In this document: piece after piece, positions 44,404-55,000 of the stretch
Layout of the letters: each line of letters begins with the position of its first letter
Numbering within the stretch: the first letter of the stretch is position 1
Assembly (NCBI GenBank): GCA_903877645.1
Contig: CAIRES010000004.1
Coordinates: 1-60,006, forward strand
Source: an uncultured Bacteroidota bacterium
Lineage (GTDB): Bacteria; Bacteroidota; Bacteroidia; Chitinophagales; Chitinophagaceae
Length of the DNA stretch: 60,006 bases
Reading direction: 5' to 3'
Translations under genes and position numbers: made by a program
Notes under the pieces: model-generated
Databases searched by the model: none
Told to the model about the DNA's origin: nothing
What the model saw: the letters and a program-made list of their open reading frames with translations, nothing else

Positions 44404-45174
44404 ATGGAACATTACAATATGAATCTCACACTTAAAGTGTGGAAACAAAAGAATAACAAGGCAAAGGGTGCATTTGAAACGTACAAGGTTTCGGGTATCT
44501 CTTCGGAGATGTCTTTCCTGGAGATGTTTGATGTGCTGAATGAGCAACTGGTGGCTGAGAATAAAGAGCCTATCGCGTTCGATCATGATTGCCGCGAGGG
44601 TATCTGTGGCATGTGCAGTATGTACATCAATGGCCGTGCGCATGGCCCATGGCATCAGACCACTACCTGCCAGTTGCACATGCGAGAGTACAAAGATGGC
44701 GATACCATAGTGGTAGAGCCATGGCGTGCCAATTCATTTCCCGTGATTAAGGATTTGGTGGTTGACCGGTCGGCATTTGACCGAATCGTGGCAGCAGGTG
44801 GTTATATATCTGTAAACACAGGTAATGCGCAGGATGCCAATTGCCTGCCTGTAGATAAGCAAAGGGCTGACGAATCGTTCGCGGCAGCTACCTGTATAGG
44901 TTGCGGCGCTTGCGTGGCTGCCTGCCCCAATACATCGGCTATGCTGTTCGTCTCGGCCAAGGTATCACACCTCGCGCTATTGCCACAGGGTGAGCCTGAG
45001 CGCAAGAGCCGTGCTGTGAATATGATCCACCAGATGGATACGGAAGACTTTGGTAGCTGCACCAACATCGGTGCTTGTGAAGCTGAGTGTCCTAAAGGTA
45101 TATCGCTCGAGAATATTGCCCGCCTCAACAGGGAATACCTGGGCGCTATGTTCTCTGGCAGTAAAGAAGCTTAA
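44404..45174 (+). CDS. sdhB: Succinate dehydrogenase iron-sulfur subunit
   Basis: 256 residues. The [2Fe-2S] ferredoxin domain has C63, C68 and C71 ('[16 protein letters not shown]'). The C-terminal half carries the [4Fe-4S] and [3Fe-4S] motifs '[13 protein letters not shown]' and '[18 protein letters not shown]'. It passes electrons from the flavin to the haems of SdhC. Last gene of the operon; a terminator follows at 45254-45281, after a dispersed repeat at 45181-45209. Confidence 0.96.
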   Translation: MEHYNMNLTLKVWKQKNNKAKGAFETYKVSGISSEMSFLEMFDVLNEQLVAENKEPIAFDHDCREGICGMCSMYINGRAHGPWHQTTTCQLHMREYKDGDTIVVEPWRANSFPVIKDLVVDRSAFDRIVAAGGYISVNTGNAQDANCLPVDKQRADESFAAATCIGCGACVAACPNTSAMLFVSAKVSHLALLPQGEPERKSRAVNMIHQMDTEDFGSCTNIGACEAECPKGISLENIARLNREYLGAMFSGSKEA

Positions 45175-45180
45175 AACAAA

Positions 45181-45209
45181 CCCCAAACCACTAAAGGGGC
45201 CTTCTCCTT
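45181..45209. repeat. Dispersed CCCCAAACC-type repeat, copy 2
   Basis: Begins CCCCAAACCACTAAAGGGGC, continuing CTTCTCCTT; it differs from copy 1 (40518-40545) by two substitutions and one inserted C. Lies 7 bases after the sdhB stop. Confidence 0.55.
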
Positions 45210-45253
45210 GTTTCGTAATAGCTCAGTGTATAATTACCGGATTAATATTTTGT

Positions 45254-45290
45254 AAAGGCTGCCTATAATCAGGCAGCCTTTCGTTATTTT
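45254..45290 (+). terminator. Terminator of the sdh operon
   Basis: A perfect 11-bp stem, AAAGGCTGCCT (45254-45264) with AGGCAGCCTTT (45271-45281), 6-base loop, followed by a T-rich tail to 45290. It ends only five bases before the ATG of the next gene (45296), so that gene's promoter must lie within or before it. Confidence 0.82.
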
Positions 45291-45295
45291 GTACC

Positions 45296-46453
45296 ATGTT
45301 TAGAAAGCTCTTGTTTTTATGCATCCTGCTATCGGGCATGTTGGGCGCCAGCGCGCAAACCGATACCAGCCACCTGCGCATCAGCCTGCTTACCTGTGGC
45401 CCCGGCGATGAGGAAGTGTGGGAAGTATTCGGACATACTGCAGTGCGCGTTGTAGACAGCACCGAGCATTTGGACATTGTCTATAATTATGGCATGTTCA
45501 GTTTCGGTCCGAATTTTGAGTTACAGTTCATGCGGGGCAAACTGCTCTATTGCCTCGGAGTGGAAGATTTTAAAAGCTTCGTACCCGAATATGTATTGGC
45601 CAAACGAAGCATGCAGGAGCAGGTACTATTGCTCGACGGCCCCCAAAAAGAACACCTTTACGACTTCCTCAACTGGAACGCCGAGCCGGAAAACAAATAC
45701 TACAAATACGATTTCTTTTTCGACAACTGTGCCACCCGGATAAGGGATGTATTTCCTAAAGAAGATGTATTCGGCAAAGCATTCAAATATGGGCAAACCA
45801 TCCCTGAAAATTCGCACATTACGTTCAGGGACATCATCAACCAGTATTTCTACCGCGACCACTGGACCCGGCTGGGTGTGAACATACTCCTCGGCAGCCG
45901 GATAGACAAGGTGATGACCAACTCAGATATTATGTTTCTGCCCGATTACCTGCGCGATGGCATTGGCGGGGCTACAGTGAATGGCCAAAAAATAGCTGCC
46001 ACACCCGTGCTTCTTTTGCCCGGCAGTGAAAAACAACCAGCCGGCATTAACTGGGCATTGGTGCTTACTTTATTCATCTTTGTGCTTACCGTGATTGGCC
46101 TTTCCTTCAAGCAGTTTGCCCTGCTGGGGGGAATTATGAGCGCTTTACTGATGCTCGCAACAGGCCTTTTGGGTGTACTCATACTGATCATGTGGTTTGG
46201 TACAGACCACCAAGGTTGCGCTAATAACTTTAACCTGTTGTGGTGCCTGCCTACTAACCTGATACTTGTTTTTGGCAAGGCAAGGGGCAGAGGGCGGTAC
46301 GCGCTTATTGCCATCTTTCTTATACTCGTTTCGTTGTTGTTGCATATCATCGGTATTCAGGGATTAACGATACTGGAGTTGGCACCATTGTTGCTGTCTT
46401 TATTGTACGTATATGGCAACATTTACCGGAAGAGCAAAATAACTACACCCTAA
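45296..46453 (+). CDS. DUF4105 (Lnb-like) periplasmic domain membrane protein
   Basis: 385 residues. Signal peptide MFRKLLFLCILLSGMLGASA, cleaved before QTDTS. The DUF4105 domain (about 25-200) shows 'LTCGPGDEEVWEVFGHTAVR', 'NYGMFSFGPNFELQFMRGKL' and 'DFFFDNCATRIRD', with the His and Cys expected in a papain-like NlpC/P60-type fold. About four membrane helices follow from residue 245 ('INWALVLTLFIFVLTVIGLS', 'IMSALLMLATGLLGVLILIM'). DUF4105 proteins are tied to outer-membrane or lipid modification; function unknown. First gene of an operon with an alpha/beta hydrolase (1-base overlap) and a CHU_C protein. Confidence 0.87.
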   Translation: MFRKLLFLCILLSGMLGASAQTDTSHLRISLLTCGPGDEEVWEVFGHTAVRVVDSTEHLDIVYNYGMFSFGPNFELQFMRGKLLYCLGVEDFKSFVPEYVLAKRSMQEQVLLLDGPQKEHLYDFLNWNAEPENKYYKYDFFFDNCATRIRDVFPKEDVFGKAFKYGQTIPENSHITFRDIINQYFYRDHWTRLGVNILLGSRIDKVMTNSDIMFLPDYLRDGIGGATVNGQKIAATPVLLLPGSEKQPAGINWALVLTLFIFVLTVIGLSFKQFALLGGIMSALLMLATGLLGVLILIMWFGTDHQGCANNFNLLWCLPTNLILVFGKARGRGRYALIAIFLILVSLLLHIIGIQGLTILELAPLLLSLLYVYGNIYRKSKITTP

Positions 46454-47256
46454 TGCCCAAAATAGCGACCATTGCATCCCCTGATTTCTTTTACCGCAAA
46501 ACCGGTAGAGGACCTGCGCTCATATTGCTGCATGGCTTCCCCGAAAGCAGCGCATTATGGGATGGTGTGGCAGGAAAACTTTCGAAATCCTTCACACTCA
46601 TTCTCCCCGACTTTCCGGGCAGCGGCAACAGCGTTTTGGCCGGGCAGTTGAGTATGGCCAGTCTCGCCGATAGTGTTGCCGCTATCATGAAGCAGGAACG
46701 CATCAATACTGCTGTCATCGCCGGCCACTCCATGGGTGGCTATGTTGAATTTGCCAATAAATACCCCGGCAAGCTGGCAGGGCTAAGTCTCATCCACTCT
46801 ACCCCACTGCCCGATGATGCCGAGAAAGTAAGCATTAGGCTCCGGGCAATTGAATTGCTGCAAAAAGCGAATGGCAGGGAACTGTTCATCAGGCAGACAA
46901 CACCTAACCTGTTTTCTGCGCAGACCAAAGAAAACAGGCCACAGATCGTAGAGGAGCAGGTGGCCAGAGCCATGAAAGTGAGTGCAGAGGCGATGATCAA
47001 TTGTTACCATGCTATGATAGCCCGCCACGACCGCACCAATGTATTGGACGAAAACACCTCTTTCCCGGTGCAATGGATACTTGGAATTGAGGACAATCTT
47101 ATAAATTATAATAAAATATTGAAGTTTTGTTACCGTTCACCCGTTAACTTTGTATCAGCTTATGAAAACTGCGGACACATGAGCATGATAGAAGAACCGG
47201 GTAAGCTGATCAATGACCTTAAAACATTTACCAACTATTGCTACGGGAATAATTAA
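46453..47256 (+). CDS. Alpha/beta-hydrolase fold enzyme
   Basis: 267 residues, no signal peptide. Oxyanion-hole motif 'LILLHGFPESSALWDGVA', nucleophile elbow 'GHSMGG' with Ser93, an acid in 'WILGIEDNLINY' and the catalytic His in 'NCGHMSMIEEP' complete the triad. The family covers esterases, epoxide hydrolases, haloperoxidases and many others, so substrate cannot be named. The ATG shares its A with the TAA of the preceding gene, and the following CHU_C gene begins 6 bases after the stop, so the three are translated from one message. Confidence 0.9.
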   Translation: MPKIATIASPDFFYRKTGRGPALILLHGFPESSALWDGVAGKLSKSFTLILPDFPGSGNSVLAGQLSMASLADSVAAIMKQERINTAVIAGHSMGGYVEFANKYPGKLAGLSLIHSTPLPDDAEKVSIRLRAIELLQKANGRELFIRQTTPNLFSAQTKENRPQIVEEQVARAMKVSAEAMINCYHAMIARHDRTNVLDENTSFPVQWILGIEDNLINYNKILKFCYRSPVNFVSAYENCGHMSMIEEPGKLINDLKTFTNYCYGNN

Positions 47257-47262
47257 CCCCTG

Positions 47263-49197
47263 ATGAACAAAAAGCTGATCTCCATATTACTGATCCTGTT
47301 GTCGCTTTCCTGCACTAAAGCGAGGGCGTCGCATATTGTAGGAGGTGAGGTCACTTATCAATTTATCAAGGACAGTGTTGTTGGTTTGTACAAATACAAT
47401 ATATATTCGGTAAGTATTTCTATTTATGAAGATTGCCTGAATGGACAGCCTGAAGCAATTGCCGAAGACGACCCTGCGTATATCGCCGCGTATACGTCTA
47501 TAGGCGGCGCGTCTAATCTTTATTTTAAAGATTCCATGTTTCATACATCTGCCATTAACCTGCCGGCAAACTTTCAGAATGCATGTGTGGCGAATATTCC
47601 AGCCACATGCCTGATCAAAAAAACGTTTACGAAACGATACGCTTTTCTGGCTATTTCAGGCGGCTATGTGATCAGCTACCAAAGATGCTGTAGAAACGGA
47701 GCTGTGGTTAATGTATTGAACCCTGATCAAAATGGCTCAACATATTATTGCACCATTCCTGGCTCATTCCCAAACAACAGTGCTGTATTTAAGTTTGAAC
47801 CGGCGCAGATCATTTGCTTAAACAATCCTTTATCCTACGACAACTCTGCTACTGATGCGGATGGCGATTCACTCAGTTATGGCTTTGCACCGGCATTAAA
47901 TTGCTGCGAAGGAGGCAGTACCGTCAAACCCTTCCCTCCACTTGGCCCGCCATTTGATAGCGTCGCGTATGTATCCGGCTTTTCTTCCCAGGCACCACTT
48001 ACCGCATTTCCTGCTTTGCAGATCGATCCAAAGACAGGGCTGATCACCGGCACACCTAACAGGATAGGCCGTTACCTCGTTACCGTTTATTGTAATGAAT
48101 ACAGGGATGGTATACTCATCAACACCATTAAGAGGGAATTCCAGTATGTGGTCACCAGTTGCACAAAAGTGGTAGTGGCTGATATACCGCAGTATTCCAG
48201 CGACTTTAACACGTATATAGTTGATTGCTCAGACTACAACGTTAATTTTGTCAATACCAGCAAGGGCGGTTTTTCGTACCATTGGGATTTCGGGGTGCCG
48301 GGCGTTGCCAATGATACCTCCAGCGATTTTGAACCTACTTTCTCCTACCCCGACACCGGAACTTTTACTGTGAAATTAGTTGTCAACCCCGGCTCCACTT
48401 GCCCGGATAGCATCACCAGGCTGGTAAAGGTATATCCTAAATTCCATGCTGCTTTTTCTGATAGCGGGCAGCAATGCCCCGGCGCACCCATCAGTTTCAA
48501 AGACATGTCCAGTTCTACAATCAAGCCGATCATATTTTGGAAGTGGTCCTTTGGCGACGGAGACAGCTCCATGGAGCAAAACCCTGTATATAGCTACCTA
48601 TATGGCGGATCATTCAATGTGACCCTGATCTCAGAAAACATCAAGGACTGTATTGATACAGTGGTGAGGCAAGTGATCATTGACGAATTCAAACCATTTG
48701 CCGGCAATGACACCTTCATTGTAAAGGGAGAAGAGATACTGTTTAATGCCACAGGAGGCACCCAATATACATGGACCCCTTCCATCAACCTCAGCGACAC
48801 TACCATTTACGACCCTTTAGGTATTTATCCTGATACGGGAACATTCGTTTATTATGTGCATGTCATCAGCCCTTATGGCTGCGTGGGTGATGATACCGTA
48901 CAGGTAACCGTAGTGAACAAGGCCGCTTTCTTTGTACCTACTGCTTTCTCTCCCGACGGCGACGGACTCAATGACATCTTCAGGCCGGTGGCTGTGGGGT
49001 ACAGGAGTATGAGCTACTTCAGGGTGTTTAACAGGTGGGGACAGCAAGTGTTTTTCAGCAATAACCTGGAATCAGGCTGGGACGGCACCTTCAAGGGTGT
49101 GAAGGCGGAAATCGGCACTTATTATTGGGAGATGAGCTACATAGACAGGTTTGGCAAAAAGGCATTTCTTAAAGGTGATGTGGAGTTGCTCCGCTGA
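47263..49197 (+). CDS. CHU_C surface protein with two PKD domains
   Basis: 644 residues. The signal peptide MNKKLISILLILLSLSCTKA leads to 'SHIVGGEVTYQF', the usual first phrase of this gliding-associated family. Residues about 25-310 are beta-rich with many Cys, including a 'NSATDADGDSLSYGFAP' Ig/cadherin-like segment. Two PKD domains follow ('FSYHWDFGVPGVAND', 'FWKWSFGDGDSSMEQNP'), then a CHU_C domain ('AFSPDGDGLNDIFRPV', 'FRVFNRWGQQVFF'). It should be exported by the T9SS with a type B signal and displayed at the cell surface. Third gene of an operon; it meets the convergent GH26-like gene 13 bases later. Confidence 0.9.
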   Translation: MNKKLISILLILLSLSCTKARASHIVGGEVTYQFIKDSVVGLYKYNIYSVSISIYEDCLNGQPEAIAEDDPAYIAAYTSIGGASNLYFKDSMFHTSAINLPANFQNACVANIPATCLIKKTFTKRYAFLAISGGYVISYQRCCRNGAVVNVLNPDQNGSTYYCTIPGSFPNNSAVFKFEPAQIICLNNPLSYDNSATDADGDSLSYGFAPALNCCEGGSTVKPFPPLGPPFDSVAYVSGFSSQAPLTAFPALQIDPKTGLITGTPNRIGRYLVTVYCNEYRDGILINTIKREFQYVVTSCTKVVVADIPQYSSDFNTYIVDCSDYNVNFVNTSKGGFSYHWDFGVPGVANDTSSDFEPTFSYPDTGTFTVKLVVNPGSTCPDSITRLVKVYPKFHAAFSDSGQQCPGAPISFKDMSSSTIKPIIFWKWSFGDGDSSMEQNPVYSYLYGGSFNVTLISENIKDCIDTVVRQVIIDEFKPFAGNDTFIVKGEEILFNATGGTQYTWTPSINLSDTTIYDPLGIYPDTGTFVYYVHVISPYGCVGDDTVQVTVVNKAAFFVPTAFSPDGDGLNDIFRPVAVGYRSMSYFRVFNRWGQQVFFSNNLESGWDGTFKGVKAEIGTYYWEMSYIDRFGKKAFLKGDVELLR

Positions 49198-49210
49198 TAG
49201 GTTGATAACA

Positions 49211-50368
49211 TTATTGCTTCCACTTATTTACCTCTTTTACTATTGCGCCTGTTACGGGTTTGTCGTCTTTTATATACCAGTTGAGCGTTTGTTGTGTGGT
49301 AGTATTGTCTTTAGAAAAATGGAAGAATAAAACAGACTTCACCAACGGGTATTTCTGCGGCATACTGTCCAGCGCGTCTGCGTACCATTTAGCCCTGTTG
49401 CCCCCTACTGCAAGCGAACCGAATTCGGTGATCATGATCGGCTTATTGTACTCAGCCATCTGCTTATAGTGATTGCCAAAAATGTCTTTGAAAGACCACC
49501 ACTTACTCCATACAGCTACCACACCATAGTTCAGCACACCGGCACCCACATAATCTACGGTGCTGTCGCCGGGATAATAGTCTTTGAAATCATAGGCCGG
49601 GTGCGGGCTCCATACCCACAGCACATTCTTTGCACCCTCCTTTACAAATATATCGTGCACATGCTGCCATGCTGCAACAAAGTCTTTAGGGTTGTTGTTC
49701 TGTGGCCCCCAGGGGTAGCGGTAGGCATCGTTCATCTCATGCCCCAGGCGCAGAAAAACTGTCTTTCCTGCCTTCTTTGCTGCCTTAGCCCATGTAGTGA
49801 TGTAGGCATCGTACTGGCCTGCCGCCACATCCTTCATCCCGTTCTTATCACGATCTGCGGCGGCACGTAAGGCAGGATATTCATCCGCGCTGAACCCCGA
49901 CAGCCAGGGCTCCCAGGTGATCACCGGTACCGAGCCTAACTCTGTAATGTTCTTCACGCGGGCTGCAGGGAATTGAGCATCCTCTTTACTGCCCCATGCC
50001 ACATACATGTGTATCAGCGGGAAGGTCATTTTCAATGAATCTTCCAGGCCAACAACAGGTTCGAAATTATCATGGGCCTCGTTATCAAATGCGCCCAGCA
50101 ATATTTTTTTAGGGTGGGCAGCAAGTGAGGCATTTAGCTGGTAAGCATGAAACCATTTCAACTTATCCTCGCGCTTATCTGTGCGCTGCTCCACTATCAT
50201 TTCATGCTCTATGTTCTTCACCACATCCCCGGTATAAGACATGGCATTCTCTATTGGGCCTTTTGATGAGTTGCCGGCATGAGACAGCGCATACACGATC
50301 ATCGACGAAATACCTATCGCCAATAGTGTATACCCTATCCTGAATGCTATCTTCTTATATCCCGGCAT
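49211..50368 (-). CDS. GH26-like glycoside hydrolase, membrane anchored
   Basis: 385 residues. One N-terminal helix at about 8-28 ('FRIGYTLLAIGISSMIVYAL') may be an anchor. The TIM-barrel catalytic part has the acid/base candidate E211 in 'FLRLGHEMNDAYRYPW' and the nucleophile candidate E315 in 'KPIMITEFGSL'; both phrases match family 26 (beta-mannanase and relatives), with an 'WVWSPHP' strand between. It would act on a beta-linked glycan outside the inner membrane. The gene overlaps the stop of a GT2 synthase by 14 bases, so it may trim or release the polymer that synthase makes, as cellulases do in cellulose operons. Substrate inferred only. Confidence 0.83.
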   Translation of the reverse strand: MPGYKKIAFRIGYTLLAIGISSMIVYALSHAGNSSKGPIENAMSYTGDVVKNIEHEMIVEQRTDKREDKLKWFHAYQLNASLAAHPKKILLGAFDNEAHDNFEPVVGLEDSLKMTFPLIHMYVAWGSKEDAQFPAARVKNITELGSVPVITWEPWLSGFSADEYPALRAAADRDKNGMKDVAAGQYDAYITTWAKAAKKAGKTVFLRLGHEMNDAYRYPWGPQNNNPKDFVAAWQHVHDIFVKEGAKNVLWVWSPHPAYDFKDYYPGDSTVDYVGAGVLNYGVVAVWSKWWSFKDIFGNHYKQMAEYNKPIMITEFGSLAVGGNRAKWYADALDSMPQKYPLVKSVLFFHFSKDNTTTQQTLNWYIKDDKPVTGAIVKEVNKWKQ

Positions 50369-51959
50369 TGATGTTGTTTATGTCTATTTTATCCCAGGGG
50401 GCTTCTACTTTCATCTTACGTGCTTCAAGTGCTGCATACACACCACCCGTGGCCATAATGAACGCCAGGAAGGCAAACCCGATCATCCCCCATGTTCTTT
50501 CAGCCGAGAGCGAAAGCTGGCTCTCCGGCATGTAGTACCGCCGGTATATGACCACCCCCGGCAATGCTATGATAAAAGCAAAGATATGCACTACCAGTGG
50601 CCTTACAAAGGGGGTAATATATCCTGTGACGGCTTTTTTGGCGGTGGGTATATAGGGTATGTCGGCATTTACAAGCGCCAGCAGAAAGCCCATGAAATAA
50701 ACAGGCCAGCAGGCAAATTTAAGCACCATACCCCGCCAATGAAGGCCCCGCTCCGTTTGGGCATCACACATCCACCGCTGCACATAGAGGTAGATGATGA
50801 CCGCACACAGCATCACAGGCACACCAAACACTACGAACTCTGCAAACTCCATCTTTGCGGGCAAAATGCCCGTGAAGAAGAACAGGAACGGTATGAGCGT
50901 GAAGATGAACTGGGTAGCACCTACCAGGTAATAAGTGCCTATAGTGGTATACGACAACCGCTGCCACCACGAAAGCCCGCCAAACAGGTTAGGAACCTCG
51001 TTAAACGTCACTTCAAACACGCCCCTCGCCCACTTCAGTTGCTGCTTGCAGAAGGAGCCAAAATCTTCGGGTACTAATCCCCTGCTCACGACTACCGGGT
51101 TGTACACCGACTTCCAGCCGGCAGCATGTATGCGGATGGCTGTGATCAGGTCTTCGGCAAGGCCGATACCGTGGCCGCCTATGCTTCGCAATGCCGCCTT
51201 CCGGAAGGTGCAGTTGGCGCCTATAGCCACACTGCAACCGTAGCCGTATAACGACATCTGCGTTGGCCCGTAGAAGGTATAGGTCTGCTCAGCTGCACCT
51301 TTTGCTGTGAACGAGCGGTACTGGTTGTAGTATGCCTGCGATACCTGCACAAAGCCCACCGTTTCGTCTTCAAAATAGCCAAGGGTATGATCAAGGAAGT
51401 TAGGGAACGGTACGTGGTCGGGGTCCAGAACGAGGATGAAGTCCTCATCCGTAAGTTCCATTGCCCGGTTGATCTTGCCTGCCTTTGCGCCCGGCAGCCC
51501 TACCAGTTCCAGCCAAACAGCGCCATTGCGTTCGGCTATCTCTTTGAATACCGGGTCTTGCGTATCATCGAGCAGGTAGGTGGTGTGGGGGTAAGTGATG
51601 TTGGCACAGGCAGCCAGGGTCTTCTCAAACATCTCTGCCGGCTCGCCGGGAGAACTGGTGGTGAATATGGCCACCTTCAGCCCTTGCTTTGCAGCAATAT
51701 AAGGTGGCTTCTTTACCCGCAGGTAGTTCACCCATATGAGTATCAGCCGGGAGATACTGTACCAGAATGTGAGGCTGAGAATGATGTACAGCGGCAGGTT
51801 GCTGATATGGTCTTTACGGAACCACCAATCGGCGAACCTGCATATGCAAATGATGCCGGTGATGACGAGCACGAGCAGCACAAAGCGCTCCCATGGCCTT
51901 ACCTCTTTAGCCTGTTTGAATTGCCATAGTCCGTTCATATCAAATCCCAAGATACTCAT
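50355..51959 (-). CDS. Processive family 2 glycosyltransferase (cellulose synthase-like)
   Basis: 534 residues. Two N-terminal membrane helices (about 26-70) precede the GT2 domain with 'VAIFTTSSPGEPAEMFEKTL', the D-x-D motif in 'DFILVLDPDHVPFPNFLDHT', and the product-site 'CKQQLKWARGVFEVTF', equal to the QxxRW-type motif of processive synthases but reading QLKWARG. At least four further helices follow, ending with 'YAALEARKMKVEAPWDKIDI'. It probably makes and exports a beta-glycan through the inner membrane. Co-transcribed with the overlapping GH26-like gene. A PilZ domain is not seen. A strong terminator of the neighbouring giant gene lies 10 bases upstream. Confidence 0.9.
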   Translation of the reverse strand: MSILGFDMNGLWQFKQAKEVRPWERFVLLVLVITGIICICRFADWWFRKDHISNLPLYIILSLTFWYSISRLILIWVNYLRVKKPPYIAAKQGLKVAIFTTSSPGEPAEMFEKTLAACANITYPHTTYLLDDTQDPVFKEIAERNGAVWLELVGLPGAKAGKINRAMELTDEDFILVLDPDHVPFPNFLDHTLGYFEDETVGFVQVSQAYYNQYRSFTAKGAAEQTYTFYGPTQMSLYGYGCSVAIGANCTFRKAALRSIGGHGIGLAEDLITAIRIHAAGWKSVYNPVVVSRGLVPEDFGSFCKQQLKWARGVFEVTFNEVPNLFGGLSWWQRLSYTTIGTYYLVGATQFIFTLIPFLFFFTGILPAKMEFAEFVVFGVPVMLCAVIIYLYVQRWMCDAQTERGLHWRGMVLKFACWPVYFMGFLLALVNADIPYIPTAKKAVTGYITPFVRPLVVHIFAFIIALPGVVIYRRYYMPESQLSLSAERTWGMIGFAFLAFIMATGGVYAALEARKMKVEAPWDKIDINNINAGI

Positions 51960-51969
51960 TCTCTACATT

Positions 51970-51999
51970 AAAACAGCCCCGGAGGTCCGGGGCTGTTTT
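51970..51999 (-). terminator. Strong terminator of the 2367-residue surface protein gene
   Basis: A 14-bp perfect stem (51970-51983 with 51986-51999, arms AAAACAGCCCCGGA and its complement) with a 2-base loop, GC-rich core and A/T tails on either side, placed 23 bases past the stop at 52023. It could work in both directions. Confidence 0.88.
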
Positions 52000-52022
52000 G
52001 AATATTTCAGTTACTGACTAAC

Positions 52023-55000
52023 TCATTTCTCGATAACAAAATGGAAGATAGTATTCTCACTGCCTGCGCGCAGGTTCAGGATATACATACCATTCGCCAG
52101 GTTGCTGCTGAGCTGAATGTGCTGGTCAATAGAACCGTTTTGTGTCATTACTTTGCCGGTATATACTACCTGGCCGATCATGTTCACCACATCAACAGAT
52201 ACTTCTTCGTCGGTAGTACCTATTGTACCGGAGATACTGAAGTCGCCCTTGTTTGGGTTAGGGATCAGTTTCACATCGCTGTTGCCTGATGATACCTGCG
52301 TAACACCAACGTTAGTGCCAACATGCATGTGTATAGAGTTAACTCCTACGAGGTCGCAAGTACCTGTCACTTCGCAGCTCACAGAATCATTATTCTGCAA
52401 GGCACTTGTAGTGAAGGTAGTACCTGTTGCACCGGCAACCATGTGACTGTTCACAAACCACTGGTATGCAGGATGAGCGCCACCAGTTGTAGTGCTTGCA
52501 GTGAAGGTAACTGACTGGCCTGCATTGATGTGCGAACCCGGATTAGCAGTGATCCCTACTACAGGTACCACACCCGGAGTAACAGACATAGATATGTTGT
52601 TGCTGTATACTGTATCAGCAAGCAGGCAAGGATAGTTGCTACCCAGCATGAAAGCGATGATGTCACCGTTTGCAGGAGTATAGGTGTACGTAGTGCCTGT
52701 AGATACGAAGGAACCATTTTTGATCCAACGCATAACCGGTGCAGTACCACCATACAATGAAGAAGCAGAGAACGAAGCCGGAGCGCCTGTACAAACCACA
52801 TCACCCGGATTAGCCACTATGCTTACAGTTGGCATCTCGAGCGGGCTAACTGTCATAGTCATAGAAAGGCTGCCTGTATCAGGTATTGCGCATTGTGCAT
52901 TGCTGGTCATTAAAGCAGTCACCACATCACCTGTATTAGGCAGGTAAGTATATGCTGCGCCTATGCCTGCATTCACACCGTTTACAAACCACTGGTAAGT
53001 AGGAGCAGTGCCGCCGTTGATCGGAGACGCATTGAAAGTAACTGATTGCCCGGTACATACTATGCTGCCACCATTGCTTGATGAAAGTGTAACATGTGGC
53101 AGTACCACCGGTATGATCGCAATTGTAGTAGACCCTGTCATGTTGCTGTTACAACCTGATGACGGGTTATTAGCAGTAGCTGTATATAAACCCGGCGCTA
53201 TTTCCAAACCGAAATCCAATGGGCCGCCTGTACCTGAAGCATATACACCAATTGGTGTACCGCTCTTGTACAACTGGTAGTTAACACCTGCATCAGAAGT
53301 AGCAAGGCCTACATGAACACCAAGGCCTGTAGCGCAATAATTGCCACCACCTGTGATCGAATAAGCAGTAGGAGGAGCCACTATAGCCACAGAAGTGCTG
53401 CCGGCCATATTGCTGGTACAACCAGTAGTGATATTAGTTGCTTTTACTGTGTATGCGCCTACAGCAGTGTAACCACCGAGGTCAATAGAAGTACCTGTAC
53501 CTGTAACCGGTGCGCCTGTACCCGTAGTACCGTTGTACAACTGGTACCTGATACCTGCGTCTGAACCATCGAGGCCGATGTGAACACCCGCGCCACCTGT
53601 GCAATAACCACCACCACCGGTAACGGTATGAGCATCAGGCAATGGATTGATCGCTACTGTAGCAGAGCCGGTCATACCTGCGCTGCAATGGGTAAGCGGG
53701 TTAGTAGCTTCGATAGTATAAGTACCTGCTGTAGTAGTCAGGCCAAAATCAAGGCTACCGCCTGTACCTGCCATAGTGCCTAATCCTGTAGTGCCGTTAA
53801 ACAACTGGTAGTTGACACCATTTGACGATACGCCGAGGAATATATGAACACCTGTGCCGGTAGCGCAATAGCTGCCACCACCTGATACTGTAGATACAAC
53901 AGGTAACGGATTGATCAGTATAGATGCTGATGCAGCCATGTTGCTCACACAGCCGGTAGTGGCATCAGATGCTACTACTGTATAGGTACCCGCAGTAGTG
54001 AGTGTACCGAAATCAATTGAACCACCTGAACCGGAAACAGCAGAACCTACTGATGAACTGCCCCTTACCAACTGGTAATTGATACCGGCATCTGAACCTG
54101 AAAGGCTCACATCGAGGCCGGTACTGCCTGCGCAATATGCGCCACCACCTGATACAGTGTACACAACAGGTAACGGATTAGCTGCTACTATAGAGCTGCC
54201 GGCCATGTTGGCAGTACAACCCGTAGTAGCGTTGGTAGCTACAACTGTATATGTACCTGAAGCATTCTGTAAACCGAAATCAAGCGCGAGGCCTGTGCCT
54301 GTAACGCCGACGCCGGTAGAAGTACCGCTATTGTATAACTGGTACCTGATACCTGTATTAGATGAGTTCAATCCTACATGGACACCCGAAGTGCCTGTGC
54401 AGAATATACCACCACCTGTTAAATAGAAATTATTAGGCAACGGATTAACGACAACCGTTGCAGTACCCGCCATTGTATGCTGGCAACCTGTAAAGGCATC
54501 TTTAGCAAGTATAGTGTAGCTACCTGCTGCGGTCTGTAATCCGAAGTTAAGGATACCGCCTGTACCCGCAACCAGGCTACCCACAGTAGAGATGCCATTA
54601 TACAACTGGTAATTGATACCTGCATCGGAGCCATTGAGGCCAACCACGCGGCCGGTATCGCCTGCGCAAAGGCTGCCACCACCTGTAACCAGGTGATTAA
54701 CAGGTAACGGGTTAATACCGATCACTGCGCTGCCATTCATACCATTGGTGCAGGTTGTAGAAGGATTAGTAGCTACTACTGTGTATGCGCCACTGGTGAG
54801 CGTACCGAAATCAAGCGCTCCGCCTACACCGGCCAAAACACTGGAAGTAGGAGTACCATCTTTAACTAACTGGTAGTTCACGCCTGTAGAAGAGAAGTCG
54901 AGCTGCACATCAAGGCCCGCAGTACCGGAGCAATAATTGCCGGTACCGGTTACATTGAACTGTGCAGGTAACGGGTTAACTGCTATAATAGCAGTACCGG

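Noticed and set aside
53313-54426. Plus-strand frames and regularly spaced repeats that could suggest a CRISPR-like array or other genes
   Set aside because: The repeats are 267 bases, in phase with the coding frame on the minus strand, and encode the 89-residue protein repeats.
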